Origin: Streptococcus thermophilus
GTDB taxonomy: Bacteria; Actinomycetota; Actinomycetes; Mycobacteriales; Mycobacteriaceae
Length of the DNA stretch: 64,000 nt
Assembly: GCA_900618065.1 (NCBI GenBank)
Contig: UYIL01000003.1
Span: 1-64,000, forward strand
Direction of reading: 5' to 3'
Part shown: one piece after another, positions 55,834 through 63,329 of the stretch
How positions within the stretch are numbered: the stretch's first letter is position 1
How the letters are laid out: each line of letters starts with the position of its first letter
The notes under the pieces: model-generated
Told to the model about the DNA's origin: nothing
The model's database searches: none
Seen by the model: the letters and a program-made list of their open reading frames with translations, nothing else
Translations under genes and position numbers: made by a program

Positions 55834-55840
55834 GGACAGT
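55834..55840. other. attR core of the element
   Basis: GGACAGT at the junction between element DNA and the DUF2335 N-terminal coding sequence; pairs with GGGCAGT at 45659. Confidence 0.65.
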
Positions 55841-56173
55841 ATATATCCCCTGCTGTCGGTTAGAACGCTGGGTGTTTCCATCAATCGATCTTGCCACCGC
55901 ACGCTGAATCTCCGCGTTCGATTCCACTTGCACGCGTTGAATCGCAACACCCTCCTCTGCCATGCGAAGAATGCGATCGGCCGACCCAGGTAGAACTTCG
56001 TCGTATCCACGAAAAGCAGCGACCGGAGGGAGGGGACCCGAATGCTCAACTACAGCAGAGAAACTGGGGTTTTCGTAGCCAGAAGGTCCGGAAACTATCT
56101 CGCCTTCTACCGCTTCGTCTGGGACTGGTGCCGCTTCATGGCCCTCTTCATCGATGTCCCGGTCTGCTTCCAT
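55834..56173 (-). pseudogene. N-terminal part of host DUF2335 gene split by the mobile element
   Basis: Reads MEADRDIDEEGHEAAPVPDE, an acidic lead, then HSGPLPPVAAFRGYDEVLPG and SADRILRMAEEG, the DUF2335 signature, up to NRQQGIYT at the junction. Beyond it, element DNA adds a spurious tail that stops at 55787. The missing two TM helices are encoded at 45489-45665. The start is uncertain: ATG at 56173 overlaps the 60-aa gene upstream, while an ATG at 56296 behind GGAGG would add 41 residues with weak codon bias. The separation removes the membrane anchor, so the gene is inactivated. Confidence 0.8.
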
Positions 56174-56289
56174 GCGTCGCGCACGACTTCCCCTGATGCG
56201 GGGGCTTCGATCAGGTAGATTTCCTCTCCGGTGTTCGTTCTCGCGATCACCTTCCGCCCCGACTTCGGACTCAGGTAATTGGTTGTCAT
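56107..56289 (-). CDS. 60-aa basic protein overlapping the DUF2335 gene
   Basis: ATG at 56289 with GGGAGGAG upstream; reads MTTNYLSPKSGRKVIARTNT, then GEEIYLIEAPASGEVVRDAW and a basic tail ending QSQTKR. The third codon positions are clearly GC-richer than in the alternative DUF2335 extension over the same bases, so this frame is probably the coding one. No known domain. It overlaps the DUF2335 start by about 67 bases in another frame, suggesting a coupled two-gene unit. Confidence 0.55.
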   Translation of the reverse strand: MTTNYLSPKSGRKVIARTNTGEEIYLIEAPASGEVVRDAWKQTGTSMKRAMKRHQSQTKR

Positions 56290-56460
56290 CTTCCATCACT
56301 CCTCCCGCTTCGAATCGTTCAACGCTATATAAGCACTACATTTTAGATTGAAATCTGCCGTACCGCTGGTTTCTACCTTCAGGGGCAACGAACTCTCGCT
56401 GTCCCTGCAATCTATTGAACGGATTAGGTGCCTACTTATGCCCGTCTGTTCGGACAGGGT

Positions 56461-57375
56461 CTAGATGGTCACCTGGCGGGACTTGATGTTTTCTAGCTGC
56501 TTGCGCTCGTCGGCGGTGAGTTGGGCGGAGTTGGTGTACTCCTTCTCAATCGCAGCGTTCACGGTAGCCAACGCGTCGCCGTAGGAGTCTGGCTCGACGG
56601 ACGGATCCAAATCGAACACCGGCACGAGCAGGCCGTGGGTGCGGAAGGTGCCGGCGAACTTGGTGCCCTCTCCCAGGTTCAGTTCGCCGCGGGCGGCGAT
56701 GCGGGCCAGGGCGTTGAGCATGGCGCGCTCGTCATCCTCCGGGCGGACCCAGCGGATGTGGGCCTTGCCGCCGCCGGGGTTGACCCACCAGACCGAACCC
56801 GGAACGTCGGCAGAGATCTGTGTGGAAGGGATGATCGCGTCGTTCGCTCGCTGCAGCGCCTGCTGGATCTGCATGTTCATGCCAGCGCCGGAGGGGAACC
56901 ACCAGTTGAAGTCGGAGTGCTCGGTGATGTCGAGGTCGGTGGAAGCGTCGAGAAGCGACGACAGTTCCGGCTGCGAACCGTCTGCCGCGGTGGAACCAAG
57001 CGTTTCGCCCGGCTGCGCGTTGATGGCCCAGTTCAGGGCGTATGCGAGGTCGCGTCCGGGGTTGCCCGAGTGGGATTGAACCTGCAAGGCCACTAGGCGC
57101 TCAGCGCCCTCGTCCTCGGAACGGACCAGTGCGGCACCAGCGCCCGGCAACACGGTTGCCAGTGTGACCGGCGTGCCGCCCACATCCAGCTTCGCGGTGG
57201 CGGCAGGCACGAACTCCTGCAGCGCGACCAGATCGGTCTCCGCGGCAAAGTCCTTATATGGACGGGGGTCGCCTGCCAGCGCTTCGCGCTCCGCGGCGCG
57301 GGCAGCGAGCTTCGCTTGACGGCGGCTCATACCCTCCGGCAGGTCTTGGTCCTTCTTACGGTTCTTTTTGGCCAT
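56461..57375 (-). CDS. DUF5926-family protein
   Basis: 304-aa soluble protein conserved in Corynebacteriales. It begins with a basic tail (MAKKNRKKDQDLPEGMSRRQ), then DPRPYKDFAAETDLVALQEF, two alpha/beta halves, and a C-terminal helical part (TADERKQLENIKSRQ). No catalytic motif recognised. Start ATG at 57375. Located 14 bases downstream of the GDPD gene's stop in the opposite order of reading, i.e. it follows GDPD on the same strand and may share its transcript. Confidence 0.8.
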   Translation of the reverse strand: MAKKNRKKDQDLPEGMSRRQAKLAARAAEREALAGDPRPYKDFAAETDLVALQEFVPAATAKLDVGGTPVTLATVLPGAGAALVRSEDEGAERLVALQVQSHSGNPGRDLAYALNWAINAQPGETLGSTAADGSQPELSSLLDASTDLDITEHSDFNWWFPSGAGMNMQIQQALQRANDAIIPSTQISADVPGSVWWVNPGGGKAHIRWVRPEDDERAMLNALARIAARGELNLGEGTKFAGTFRTHGLLVPVFDLDPSVEPDSYGDALATVNAAIEKEYTNSAQLTADERKQLENIKSRQVTI

Positions 57376-57389
57376 GCGGCCTAGTCTAA

Positions 57390-58181
57390 CTACCCGACGG
57401 ATGCCGGCGTGACCGGGTTGCGCTTGAACGTGTCCACAGCGAGCTGCGGCAAGTCGGTGGCGAACACGTCCACACCGTTCTCACGGCACCACAGCATCTC
57501 CTTAGGCAAGTTCACCGTCCAGGTGTAGGTGCGCAGGCCACGGAAACCGAGCAGCTCCGGCTTGCCCTGCAGGTGGGCCAGGGCCGGGCCGACACCGTAG
57601 GGGCGGGAAAGCATCGTGTTGTTCTTGTTCCACTTCCGCTCGAAAAGGCGGAACAAGTAGAAGGTCTCTAGATCCGGGACGGCCTGGGCGAAGTAGCGCA
57701 TCGCCGCGTGGGAGAAAGAGATGAGGTGGATCCGCGGGTCTTCTTTCATCCCGCGGTGCCACAGGGTGCGCACGGTCTGCTCGTCCACCTCGGGGCCGTA
57801 GCGGGTGGGGTGCTTGGTCTCAATGTAGATGTGCTTGTCGGGGTGGTCGGCGAGGAGCTCGAGAAGCTCGTCGAGAAGCAAAATTTGCTGCGGGTCCTCT
57901 TTGGTGCCGAAGTTGAACTGGCGCAGCTCGTCGAAGTCCATCTTGGCAACCCGCCCCGCGCCGGTGGAGGTGCGGTTGATGAAGTTGTCGTGGTGCACGA
58001 CCAGCTTCCCGTCGCGGGTGAGGCGCACATCGGCCTCAATGCCGTGCACTCCGTCGAGTTTGAGTGCTTCTTCGAAAGCCCGCATTGTGGATTCGGGGTA
58101 CAGCCCGCTCATGCCGCGGTGGGCGACAATCTTCGGGTCATTATTAACGGGCACTAGCGCAGTGTCAGTGACGGTGGTCAA
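57390..58181 (-). CDS. Glycerophosphodiester phosphodiesterase
   Basis: About 263-aa GDPD enzyme releasing sn-glycerol-3-phosphate from glycerophosphodiesters. Signature KIVAHRGMSGLYPESTM (about residue 16), GIEADVRLTRDGKLVVHHD with the metal ligands and catalytic His, then IYIETKHPTRYG and a final TNL-like region DVFATDLPQLAV. I place the start at the TTG at 58181 behind CTGGGAG; the frame is open to 58238 and an inner GTG is also possible. No signal peptide, so cytosolic. Confidence 0.85.
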   Translation of the reverse strand: MTTVTDTALVPVNNDPKIVAHRGMSGLYPESTMRAFEEALKLDGVHGIEADVRLTRDGKLVVHHDNFINRTSTGAGRVAKMDFDELRQFNFGTKEDPQQILLLDELLELLADHPDKHIYIETKHPTRYGPEVDEQTVRTLWHRGMKEDPRIHLISFSHAAMRYFAQAVPDLETFYLFRLFERKWNKNNTMLSRPYGVGPALAHLQGKPELLGFRGLRTYTWTVNLPKEMLWCRENGVDVFATDLPQLAVDTFKRNPVTPASVG

Positions 58182-58314
58182 GAGGATCTCCCAGCGAACG
58201 CAACGTATACCACTGCACGACAATAGGCCCCGGCGCACTGTGGGCGAACCCCCAGACGGTTGGTTACCGCAAAGATTACTGAGAGTTCACCTCGAGTTAG
58301 TATCTTTTGTCACA

Positions 58315-60267
58315 ATGGACCGCATGATGGTTGAGCCACTCAAGGATTCGCTGGGGTCCTTCCGCGACCGATTCACATCTACAGTCAAGGAGCTGTGGCC
58401 GCGCCGCAACCATGCGGTGCGGTTTCCGATTTATACAGTTCAGCTGCTTGCAGACCTGACTCCGGTGGTCCGCATGGCGGGTTTGCGGCGCCTGCCGGAC
58501 AACTTCGCCACGGGCATCATCGGCGCCGAAGCGGCGACGTGGTTGGCGATCTCCCCATCTCTTTTGCCTCACCCATGGTGGGTGACCGCAGCTAATGTTG
58601 CCGGCTGTCAGGCAGCCGGGCACACGGTCGGTGTCGGGCTGGCCAATCTTGTGGCCAACGCCAGCGAGACGCTCGGCTGGGAGGCTCCGCGCCGCTTCCG
58701 CCAGCGCACCGCGGTGCCAGTGCAGCTGGTCATGGGTGCCTCGACAGTCATCGCGTACGCGACCGCTGCTTATCGACGTTCCGAGCACGAAAGCCTCGTA
58801 GAAAACGAGACCAAGCTTGGACCGCTGCAAACCCTGGCCGGCATCGGTGTCGGCTCCATCGGCTACGGCGTGCTGCTGCTGATCGGTGAAGGCATCCAGG
58901 TCACCGTGGATCGGCTGAACAAGGAATTCGGCCGTGTTCTCCCGTCCGCGGCATCCTGGCCGTTGGCGATCGCCGCCTTGGGCGCAGCCACCCTGCTGCT
59001 CACCGACAAGGTCGTTGTGCGTGCCGTGTTGAGCAAGGCCTACCAGAACGCCGATGAGCTCAACCGCGAATTCCTCCCCGGCGCGACGAAGCCCCGGGAG
59101 AAGGAGCGCTCCGGCTCCCCCGCCTCGCTCGAGCGCTGGAAGTACCTGGGCCGCCAGGGCCGCGCGGTCGTCGCCGGCGGGCCGCGTTCCGCCGACTTGG
59201 AGAAGGTGCTCGGCGGCGAGGTGAAGGAACCGATCCGCATCTTCATCGGCCTGAAGGACCGCTCCCCGGAGGAGCAGGCCAAGATGGTGCTGCGCGAGAT
59301 GGACCGCACCGATGCGTGGTCGCGGAAGTCCATTGCCGTGATGTCGTCGGCCGGCACGGGCTGGATCAATGACTTCCACACCTCCGGGTTCGAGTTCTTG
59401 AACCGCGGCGACTGCGCCATTGTGGCTATCCAGTACTCTTTCATGCCGTCGGCCTACTCCTACGCCTCCGACCGCGAAGTACCGGTGCGCAGCGCGAAGA
59501 CGCTCATCGGCGCGGTCAAGGAGTGTCTCGATGCCCTGCCGGAGGACGAGCGGCCGAGGCTCTACTTGGGCGGTGAATCGCTCGGCGCCTACGGGCTTGC
59601 CGACGCTTTCGATGACCTCGAGGATTTCCGCGCGAACGTCGACGGCGGGGTGTTCACCGGTGCGCCTGGCTTCACCACGACCCACGCTCAGCTCACCCAG
59701 AACCGTGACGAAGGCTCCCCGCAGCGCGTGCCGGTTGTGGACGGCGGGCGCAGCGTGCGCTTCACTGCCCACCCGGACCACCTGGAGAAGACCTTTGACG
59801 GCTCCGACTACGACAACGAGTGGGAATTCCCCCGCGCCGTTTTCGCCCAGCACGCCTCCGACCCGATTGTCTGGTGGGATCTGACGCTGCTGTTCAAGGC
59901 TCCCGACTGGTTGAAGGAGCCGGGCTCCCGCGGTGAGCGCGCACCGGAGGCGATGCATGTGGACACCTTGCAGAACATGCGCTGGGTGCCGTTCATCACC
60001 TGGTGGCAGATCGGCGTGGACCAGTTGACCTCCCAGGACCCGCCCGGCGGCCACGGCCACCAGTACCATGATGAGACCGTGGCGTACTGGAACGCTGTCT
60101 TGGACGCCGGGTTCTCCGACGAGGAGCTGGCGGCGATCTCCGAGTGGATCCACAAGGACTCCACCCGCATCCGCGCCACCTCTGCCTCCGCGGCGAAGGA
60201 AGGTGCCCGCCAGGCTGCCGAGTCGGCGCGGCAGGCGTTCACCGAGGTGCCCGGCGCGCCGAGTTAA
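58315..60267 (+). CDS. Membrane-anchored alpha/beta-hydrolase (Abhydrolase_9 family)
   Basis: 650-aa protein. The N-terminal domain (about 1-260) holds four to five hydrophobic helices (Abhydrolase_9_N type). The C-terminal domain has a serine-hydrolase elbow YLGGESLGAYG (about residue 425), and preceding IAVMSSAGTGWIND and IVAIQYSFMPSAYSY are family-typical. A late His lies in GHGHQYHDE. The family is common in actinobacteria with unknown substrate, often near envelope genes. ATG at 58315; it ends directly against the convergent msrA stop. Confidence 0.8.
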   Translation: MDRMMVEPLKDSLGSFRDRFTSTVKELWPRRNHAVRFPIYTVQLLADLTPVVRMAGLRRLPDNFATGIIGAEAATWLAISPSLLPHPWWVTAANVAGCQAAGHTVGVGLANLVANASETLGWEAPRRFRQRTAVPVQLVMGASTVIAYATAAYRRSEHESLVENETKLGPLQTLAGIGVGSIGYGVLLLIGEGIQVTVDRLNKEFGRVLPSAASWPLAIAALGAATLLLTDKVVVRAVLSKAYQNADELNREFLPGATKPREKERSGSPASLERWKYLGRQGRAVVAGGPRSADLEKVLGGEVKEPIRIFIGLKDRSPEEQAKMVLREMDRTDAWSRKSIAVMSSAGTGWINDFHTSGFEFLNRGDCAIVAIQYSFMPSAYSYASDREVPVRSAKTLIGAVKECLDALPEDERPRLYLGGESLGAYGLADAFDDLEDFRANVDGGVFTGAPGFTTTHAQLTQNRDEGSPQRVPVVDGGRSVRFTAHPDHLEKTFDGSDYDNEWEFPRAVFAQHASDPIVWWDLTLLFKAPDWLKEPGSRGERAPEAMHVDTLQNMRWVPFITWWQIGVDQLTSQDPPGGHGHQYHDETVAYWNAVLDAGFSDEELAAISEWIHKDSTRIRATSASAAKEGARQAAESARQAFTEVPGAPS

Positions 60268-60909
60268 TTAGATGCCGCAGGCGACGCCCGTGGAGTGGTG
60301 CGGGCAGTAGCCGTTCGGAACTTTGTGCAGGTATTGCTGGTGCTCGTCCTCGGCAAGGTAGTAGTCCTGCCCGGCCGCGACCTCTGTGGTGATGGCACCG
60401 AAGCCGGCTTGTTCGAGCTGCTTGCCGTATTCAGCGACCCACTGGCGGATCTGCTCCGCCTCTTCTTCGGTGTCGGTGTAGAACGCGGAGCGGTACTGTG
60501 TGCCCACGTCATTTCCCTGGCGGTAGCCCTGCGTCGGGTCATGCGCCTCGAGCGCCATTCTGACCAGTTCCTTCAGGCTGATCTGCTCCGGGTCGTAGAC
60601 GACCTCCACCAGCTCGACGTGGTTGGTCGCCCCACTGCACACCTCACGGTAGGTCGGGTTCGGCGTCGCACCGCCGCCGTAGCCGACGGACGTGGACTCC
60701 ACACCGGGCATTTCCCAGTACATTTTCTCCGCGCCCCAGAAGCAGCCAATGCCGATGAGCAGGCGTTTTTGCCCGTCCCGCCACGGACCGGTGATCGGTG
60801 TGCCCAGCACTGCGTGCGGGCGCGGGTTGTTCAGGACCGGGTCCGGGCGGCCGGGCAGGGTGCGGTCCGGGTCGGTGAGTTCAGGGGTGCGTCCGAAGAA
60901 GAATGCCAT
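60268..60909 (-). CDS. msrA: Peptide methionine sulfoxide reductase A
   Basis: 213-aa enzyme repairing oxidised methionine. The catalytic Cys is in [15 protein letters not shown] (about residue 55), VGYGGG and TGHAE-equivalent [16 protein letters not shown] follow, and resolving cysteines are in [13 protein letters not shown] at the C-terminus. A longer N-terminal lead ([18 protein letters not shown]) is usual for actinobacterial MsrA. Start ATG at 60909 behind GGAAG. Divergent from sodA 123 bases away: an oxidative-stress gene pair. Confidence 0.95.
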   Translation of the reverse strand: MAFFFGRTPELTDPDRTLPGRPDPVLNNPRPHAVLGTPITGPWRDGQKRLLIGIGCFWGAEKMYWEMPGVESTSVGYGGGATPNPTYREVCSGATNHVELVEVVYDPEQISLKELVRMALEAHDPTQGYRQGNDVGTQYRSAFYTDTEEEAEQIRQWVAEYGKQLEQAGFGAITTEVAAGQDYYLAEDEHQQYLHKVPNGYCPHHSTGVACGI

Positions 60910-61032
60910 GTCTTCCATAACGGCCGGGTGCCGCGGAAGATTCCCGTCCAAACTGGCCCAGACCCCCACCCTGGCAATTTTCCCTATCATGGGCGACGTA
61001 AGCCAATCACCCATACGAAAGGTTTTAGAACC

Positions 61033-61635
61033 ATGGCTGTTTACACTCTTCCTGATCTGCCGTACGCGTACGACGCCTTGGAGCCGCACATTTCGGCTGA
61101 GATTATGGAGCTGCACCACGACAAGCACCACGCCAACTACGTTGCTGGGGCTAACGCTGCCCTCGAGGCTCTCGAGGAGGAGCGCAACGGCGAGGCTAAC
61201 CCGGACAAGCTGCGCGCCCTGTCCAAGAACCTGGCGTTCAACCTGGGTGGCCACACCAACCACACCACCTTCTGGCAGAACATGTCCCCGAACGGTGGCG
61301 GCGAGCCGACCGGTGAGATCGCTGAGGCTATCAACCGCGACTTCAACTCCTTCGAGGCTTTCCAGAAGCAGTTCGAGGGTGTCGCTACCTCCATCCACGG
61401 CTCCGGCTGGGCTGTGCTGGGTTACGACCACATTGCTGGCCGCCTGATCATCCAGCAGCTGACCGACCAGCAGGGAAACATTTCCGTTGACTTCACCCCG
61501 CTGCTCATGCTGGACATGTGGGAGCACGCGTTCTACCTGCAGTACAAGAACGTCAAGGCTGACTACGCCAAGGCATTCTGGAACGTTGTCAACTGGGAGG
61601 ACGTCGCCGAGCGTTACGCTAAGGCTTCCGCCTAA
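61033..61635 (+). CDS. sodA: Superoxide dismutase (Mn/Fe type)
   Basis: 200-aa cytosolic enzyme that dismutates superoxide. Metal ligands are visible: His in [12 protein letters not shown] (about residue 27), His in [12 protein letters not shown] (about 77), and Asp/His in [13 protein letters not shown] (about 160-164). GGGEPTGEI and the Gln-rich [10 protein letters not shown] region are usual for actinobacterial Mn-SOD. Codon usage is strongly biased (CTG, GGC, AAC), as for a highly expressed gene. AAAGG is upstream of the ATG. The IS element begins 6 bases after its stop. Confidence 0.97.
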   Translation: MAVYTLPDLPYAYDALEPHISAEIMELHHDKHHANYVAGANAALEALEEERNGEANPDKLRALSKNLAFNLGGHTNHTTFWQNMSPNGGGEPTGEIAEAINRDFNSFEAFQKQFEGVATSIHGSGWAVLGYDHIAGRLIIQQLTDQQGNISVDFTPLLMLDMWEHAFYLQYKNVKADYAKAFWNVVNWEDVAERYAKASA

Positions 61636-61640
61636 CCATT

Positions 61641-63078
61641 TGAGCGCTTAGCGCGGGTTAAGTAGCAGAATGTGTGTCTGATTTTCAGCGTTTGTGCTGG
61701 TCAGGATATGTAAATCGGGCTTGAATAGGGTTCTGGACCTTATTCGGGCCCGTTTTTCGTTCAATCCACCGGAATGGCACCTGCGTATGCTACCGGGGTG
61801 TTGGTGTGCTTTACCGGTGACACCAAACAGACCGCGATGCCCCTTATGTGCTGGGGAAATGAAGAAAAACGGCACCACTACCAAAGGGTCTATCAGGTGG
61901 CGGTGCAAAGACACCGACTGCGGAACCTCCACCACGCGACAGCGCACCGACCAAACCCGGGCCCGGGATTTCACAGCGTTCCACGCCTATGCCACCGGCA
62001 CAGCCTCGCTGGCAGACATGGCCAAGCACGCAGGAGTCAGCAGGTGGACCTTAGACCGCCGGTTCACTTCGTTTTGGCTCATCGACGTTCCCAACGCCGC
62101 GGACCCTCATCGGGTCTACGACCAGATCTTCATCGACGGTACCTACACCGACGCCGGCTGCCTGCTGGTTGCGGCAAGCTTCGACCATGTCATCGCCTGG
62201 CACTGGGCCACACGCGAATCAGCCCACGCCTACACCCAGCTACTTAGCGGCATCGCCGAACCGTTGTGCGTCGTCCTCGACGGCGGGCAAGGCGCCTACT
62301 CGGCGATCAAAGCCTGCTGGCCGAACACACTTATCCAGCGTTGTCTCGTCCATGCTCAACGTGTCATCCGCCGCTACACCACCTCCCGGCCCCGCACTGA
62401 TGCCGGAAAAGCCATCTACGCCCTAGCGCTGAAACTGACCCGCATCACCACACTCGACCAAGCGAGGGAATGGACACTGCGCCTGCACGACTTTGGGGTG
62501 GTCTACAAGGGCTTCCTGGACGAGAAAACACTCGTGCCGAAAGAACGCCGCACCCTTAACCACCAGTGGGAATTCACCCATATCCGGGTGCGTAAGGCAT
62601 ATAACTCGCTTTTGCACCTATCGCGCAACAACTGGTTGTTCACCTACCTGCAACCGCCACCAGGAGCGCTCGAACCGGCCCGGTGGGCAGCGACCACCAA
62701 CAGCCTTGAAGGCGGGGTCAACGCCCAACTCAAACGCATCGCTGACGCACACCGTGGCAGATCAGGTGAACGGCAACGCAAAATGCTCGAGTGGTACCTA
62801 CATGCGAAAACGCATCTGCCTGACGACCCGTTAGCAATCGCCAGGCAGTGCGGTTTCGGACAAGATCAACTCGCCAAAGTTCCCGATCTTGCCGAAGAAG
62901 ACCACAACAAAGCCGACCACCAAACAGGCCGACCAGCCTTCTACGACCACGCTATCCCAACCGACTACGAACCCTCAGTAGGAATCAGGAAAGGACCCCT
63001 CAGATAACAAAAAGCGTGCCCCACCGGCGACACGCCGACCGGACACACTTTTTGCTACTTAACCCCTTAGCGCGCTCA
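61641..63078. mobile_element. IS1249-type insertion sequence
   Basis: Imperfect terminal inverted repeats of about 37 bp: TGAGCGCTTAGCGCGGGTTA... at 61641-61678 and its complement at 63042-63078, sharing TGAGCGC, GGTTAAGTAGCA and GTGTGTC. One transposase gene lies between. No clear target duplication is visible. The element sits between sodA and a strong hairpin at 63090, which was probably the sodA terminator. Confidence 0.88.
61817..63007 (+). CDS. IS1249-family transposase (IS256 group)
   Basis: 396-aa DDE transposase. An N-terminal zinc ribbon (PRCPLCAGEMKKNG ... WRCKDTDCG) precedes an HTH (ADMAKHAGVSRWTLDRRF) and the DDE core with FIDGTYTDAGCLLVAA (first Asp), CVVLDGGQGAYSAI (second Asp) and TTNSLEGGVNAQLKR (Glu). 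The frame is open from 61694; I prefer the GTG at 61817 because it begins just ahead of the zinc ribbon, where relatives start. The frame is intact to 63007, so the element may be active. Confidence 0.88.
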   Translation: MTPNRPRCPLCAGEMKKNGTTTKGSIRWRCKDTDCGTSTTRQRTDQTRARDFTAFHAYATGTASLADMAKHAGVSRWTLDRRFTSFWLIDVPNAADPHRVYDQIFIDGTYTDAGCLLVAASFDHVIAWHWATRESAHAYTQLLSGIAEPLCVVLDGGQGAYSAIKACWPNTLIQRCLVHAQRVIRRYTTSRPRTDAGKAIYALALKLTRITTLDQAREWTLRLHDFGVVYKGFLDEKTLVPKERRTLNHQWEFTHIRVRKAYNSLLHLSRNNWLFTYLQPPPGALEPARWAATTNSLEGGVNAQLKRIADAHRGRSGERQRKMLEWYLHAKTHLPDDPLAIARQCGFGQDQLAKVPDLAEEDHNKADHQTGRPAFYDHAIPTDYEPSVGIRKGPLR

Positions 63079-63084
63079 AACATG

Positions 63085-63121
63085 AAAAAGGGACCGCCAC
63101 TACCCAGAAAGTGGCGGTCCC
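63085..63121. terminator. Hairpin terminator, probably of sodA, displaced by the IS
   Basis: GGGACCGCCACT (63090-63101) pairs perfectly with AGTGGCGGTCCC (63110-63121). TTCACG follows on the plus strand and TTTTT on the minus strand. Confidence 0.75.
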
Positions 63122-63208
63122 TTCACGCATTCCCGGGGCTGGAGGTACCTGGGAGCGTAACCTGATTTTCGCAACGAGATCGGCGGTGTTCCGAACTCGC
63201 TTTTCACT

Positions 63209-63227
63209 ATAAGTAAGGCTGACCTAA
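63209..63227. promoter_or_regulatory. DtxR-like iron box upstream of the MFS gene
   Basis: ATAAGTAAGGCTGACCTAA matches about 14 of 19 positions of the DtxR/IdeR palindrome (arms around AGGCT, right half ACCTAA perfect). It lies about 100 bases before the MFS start in a 322-base gap that otherwise holds the IS end, the displaced terminator and one GCTTATCGACG word at 63266. Confidence 0.6.
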
Positions 63228-63329
63228 ATACGCAAGGTTTTTAGCAACATTAAATTCGCTTAATTGCTTATCGACGCCCTGACCTGCCCGAATTAGACCC
63301 AGCACCCAAAGAGTAGTTGTATAGGAAGT

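Larger units (their letters stand above)
45659..55840. mobile_element. Integrated mobilizable element (pipolin-like), about 10.2 kb
   Basis: Boundaries come from the split DUF2335 gene: GGGCAGT at 45659-45665 and GGACAGT at 55834-55840. Contents in order: minus-strand integrase and XRE regulator; plus-strand HTH protein, family-B DNA polymerase, two small proteins, candidate oriT and MobV-like relaxase; cargo pair NQO/HxlR; a small minus-strand operon. A tyrosine recombinase plus family-B polymerase plus mobilisation gene is the pipolin gene set. The host word GCTTATCGACG is absent from all 10 kb, while it recurs about every 5 kb elsewhere, supporting foreign origin. Confidence 0.85.

Noticed and set aside
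55804..56049. Minus-strand 81-codon ORF in another frame over the DUF2335 fragment, with SRGYILSIAL suggesting a frameshifted TM helix
   Set aside because: First thought to show a frameshift in DUF2335, but joining at the 7-base att core continues the main frame perfectly into the left fragment, so no frameshift is needed.
58297..60153. Minus-strand ORF of 618 codons opposite the alpha/beta-hydrolase gene
   Set aside because: Shadow of a GC-rich gene; no domain, no ribosome site, and it would overlap the hydrolase along its full length.
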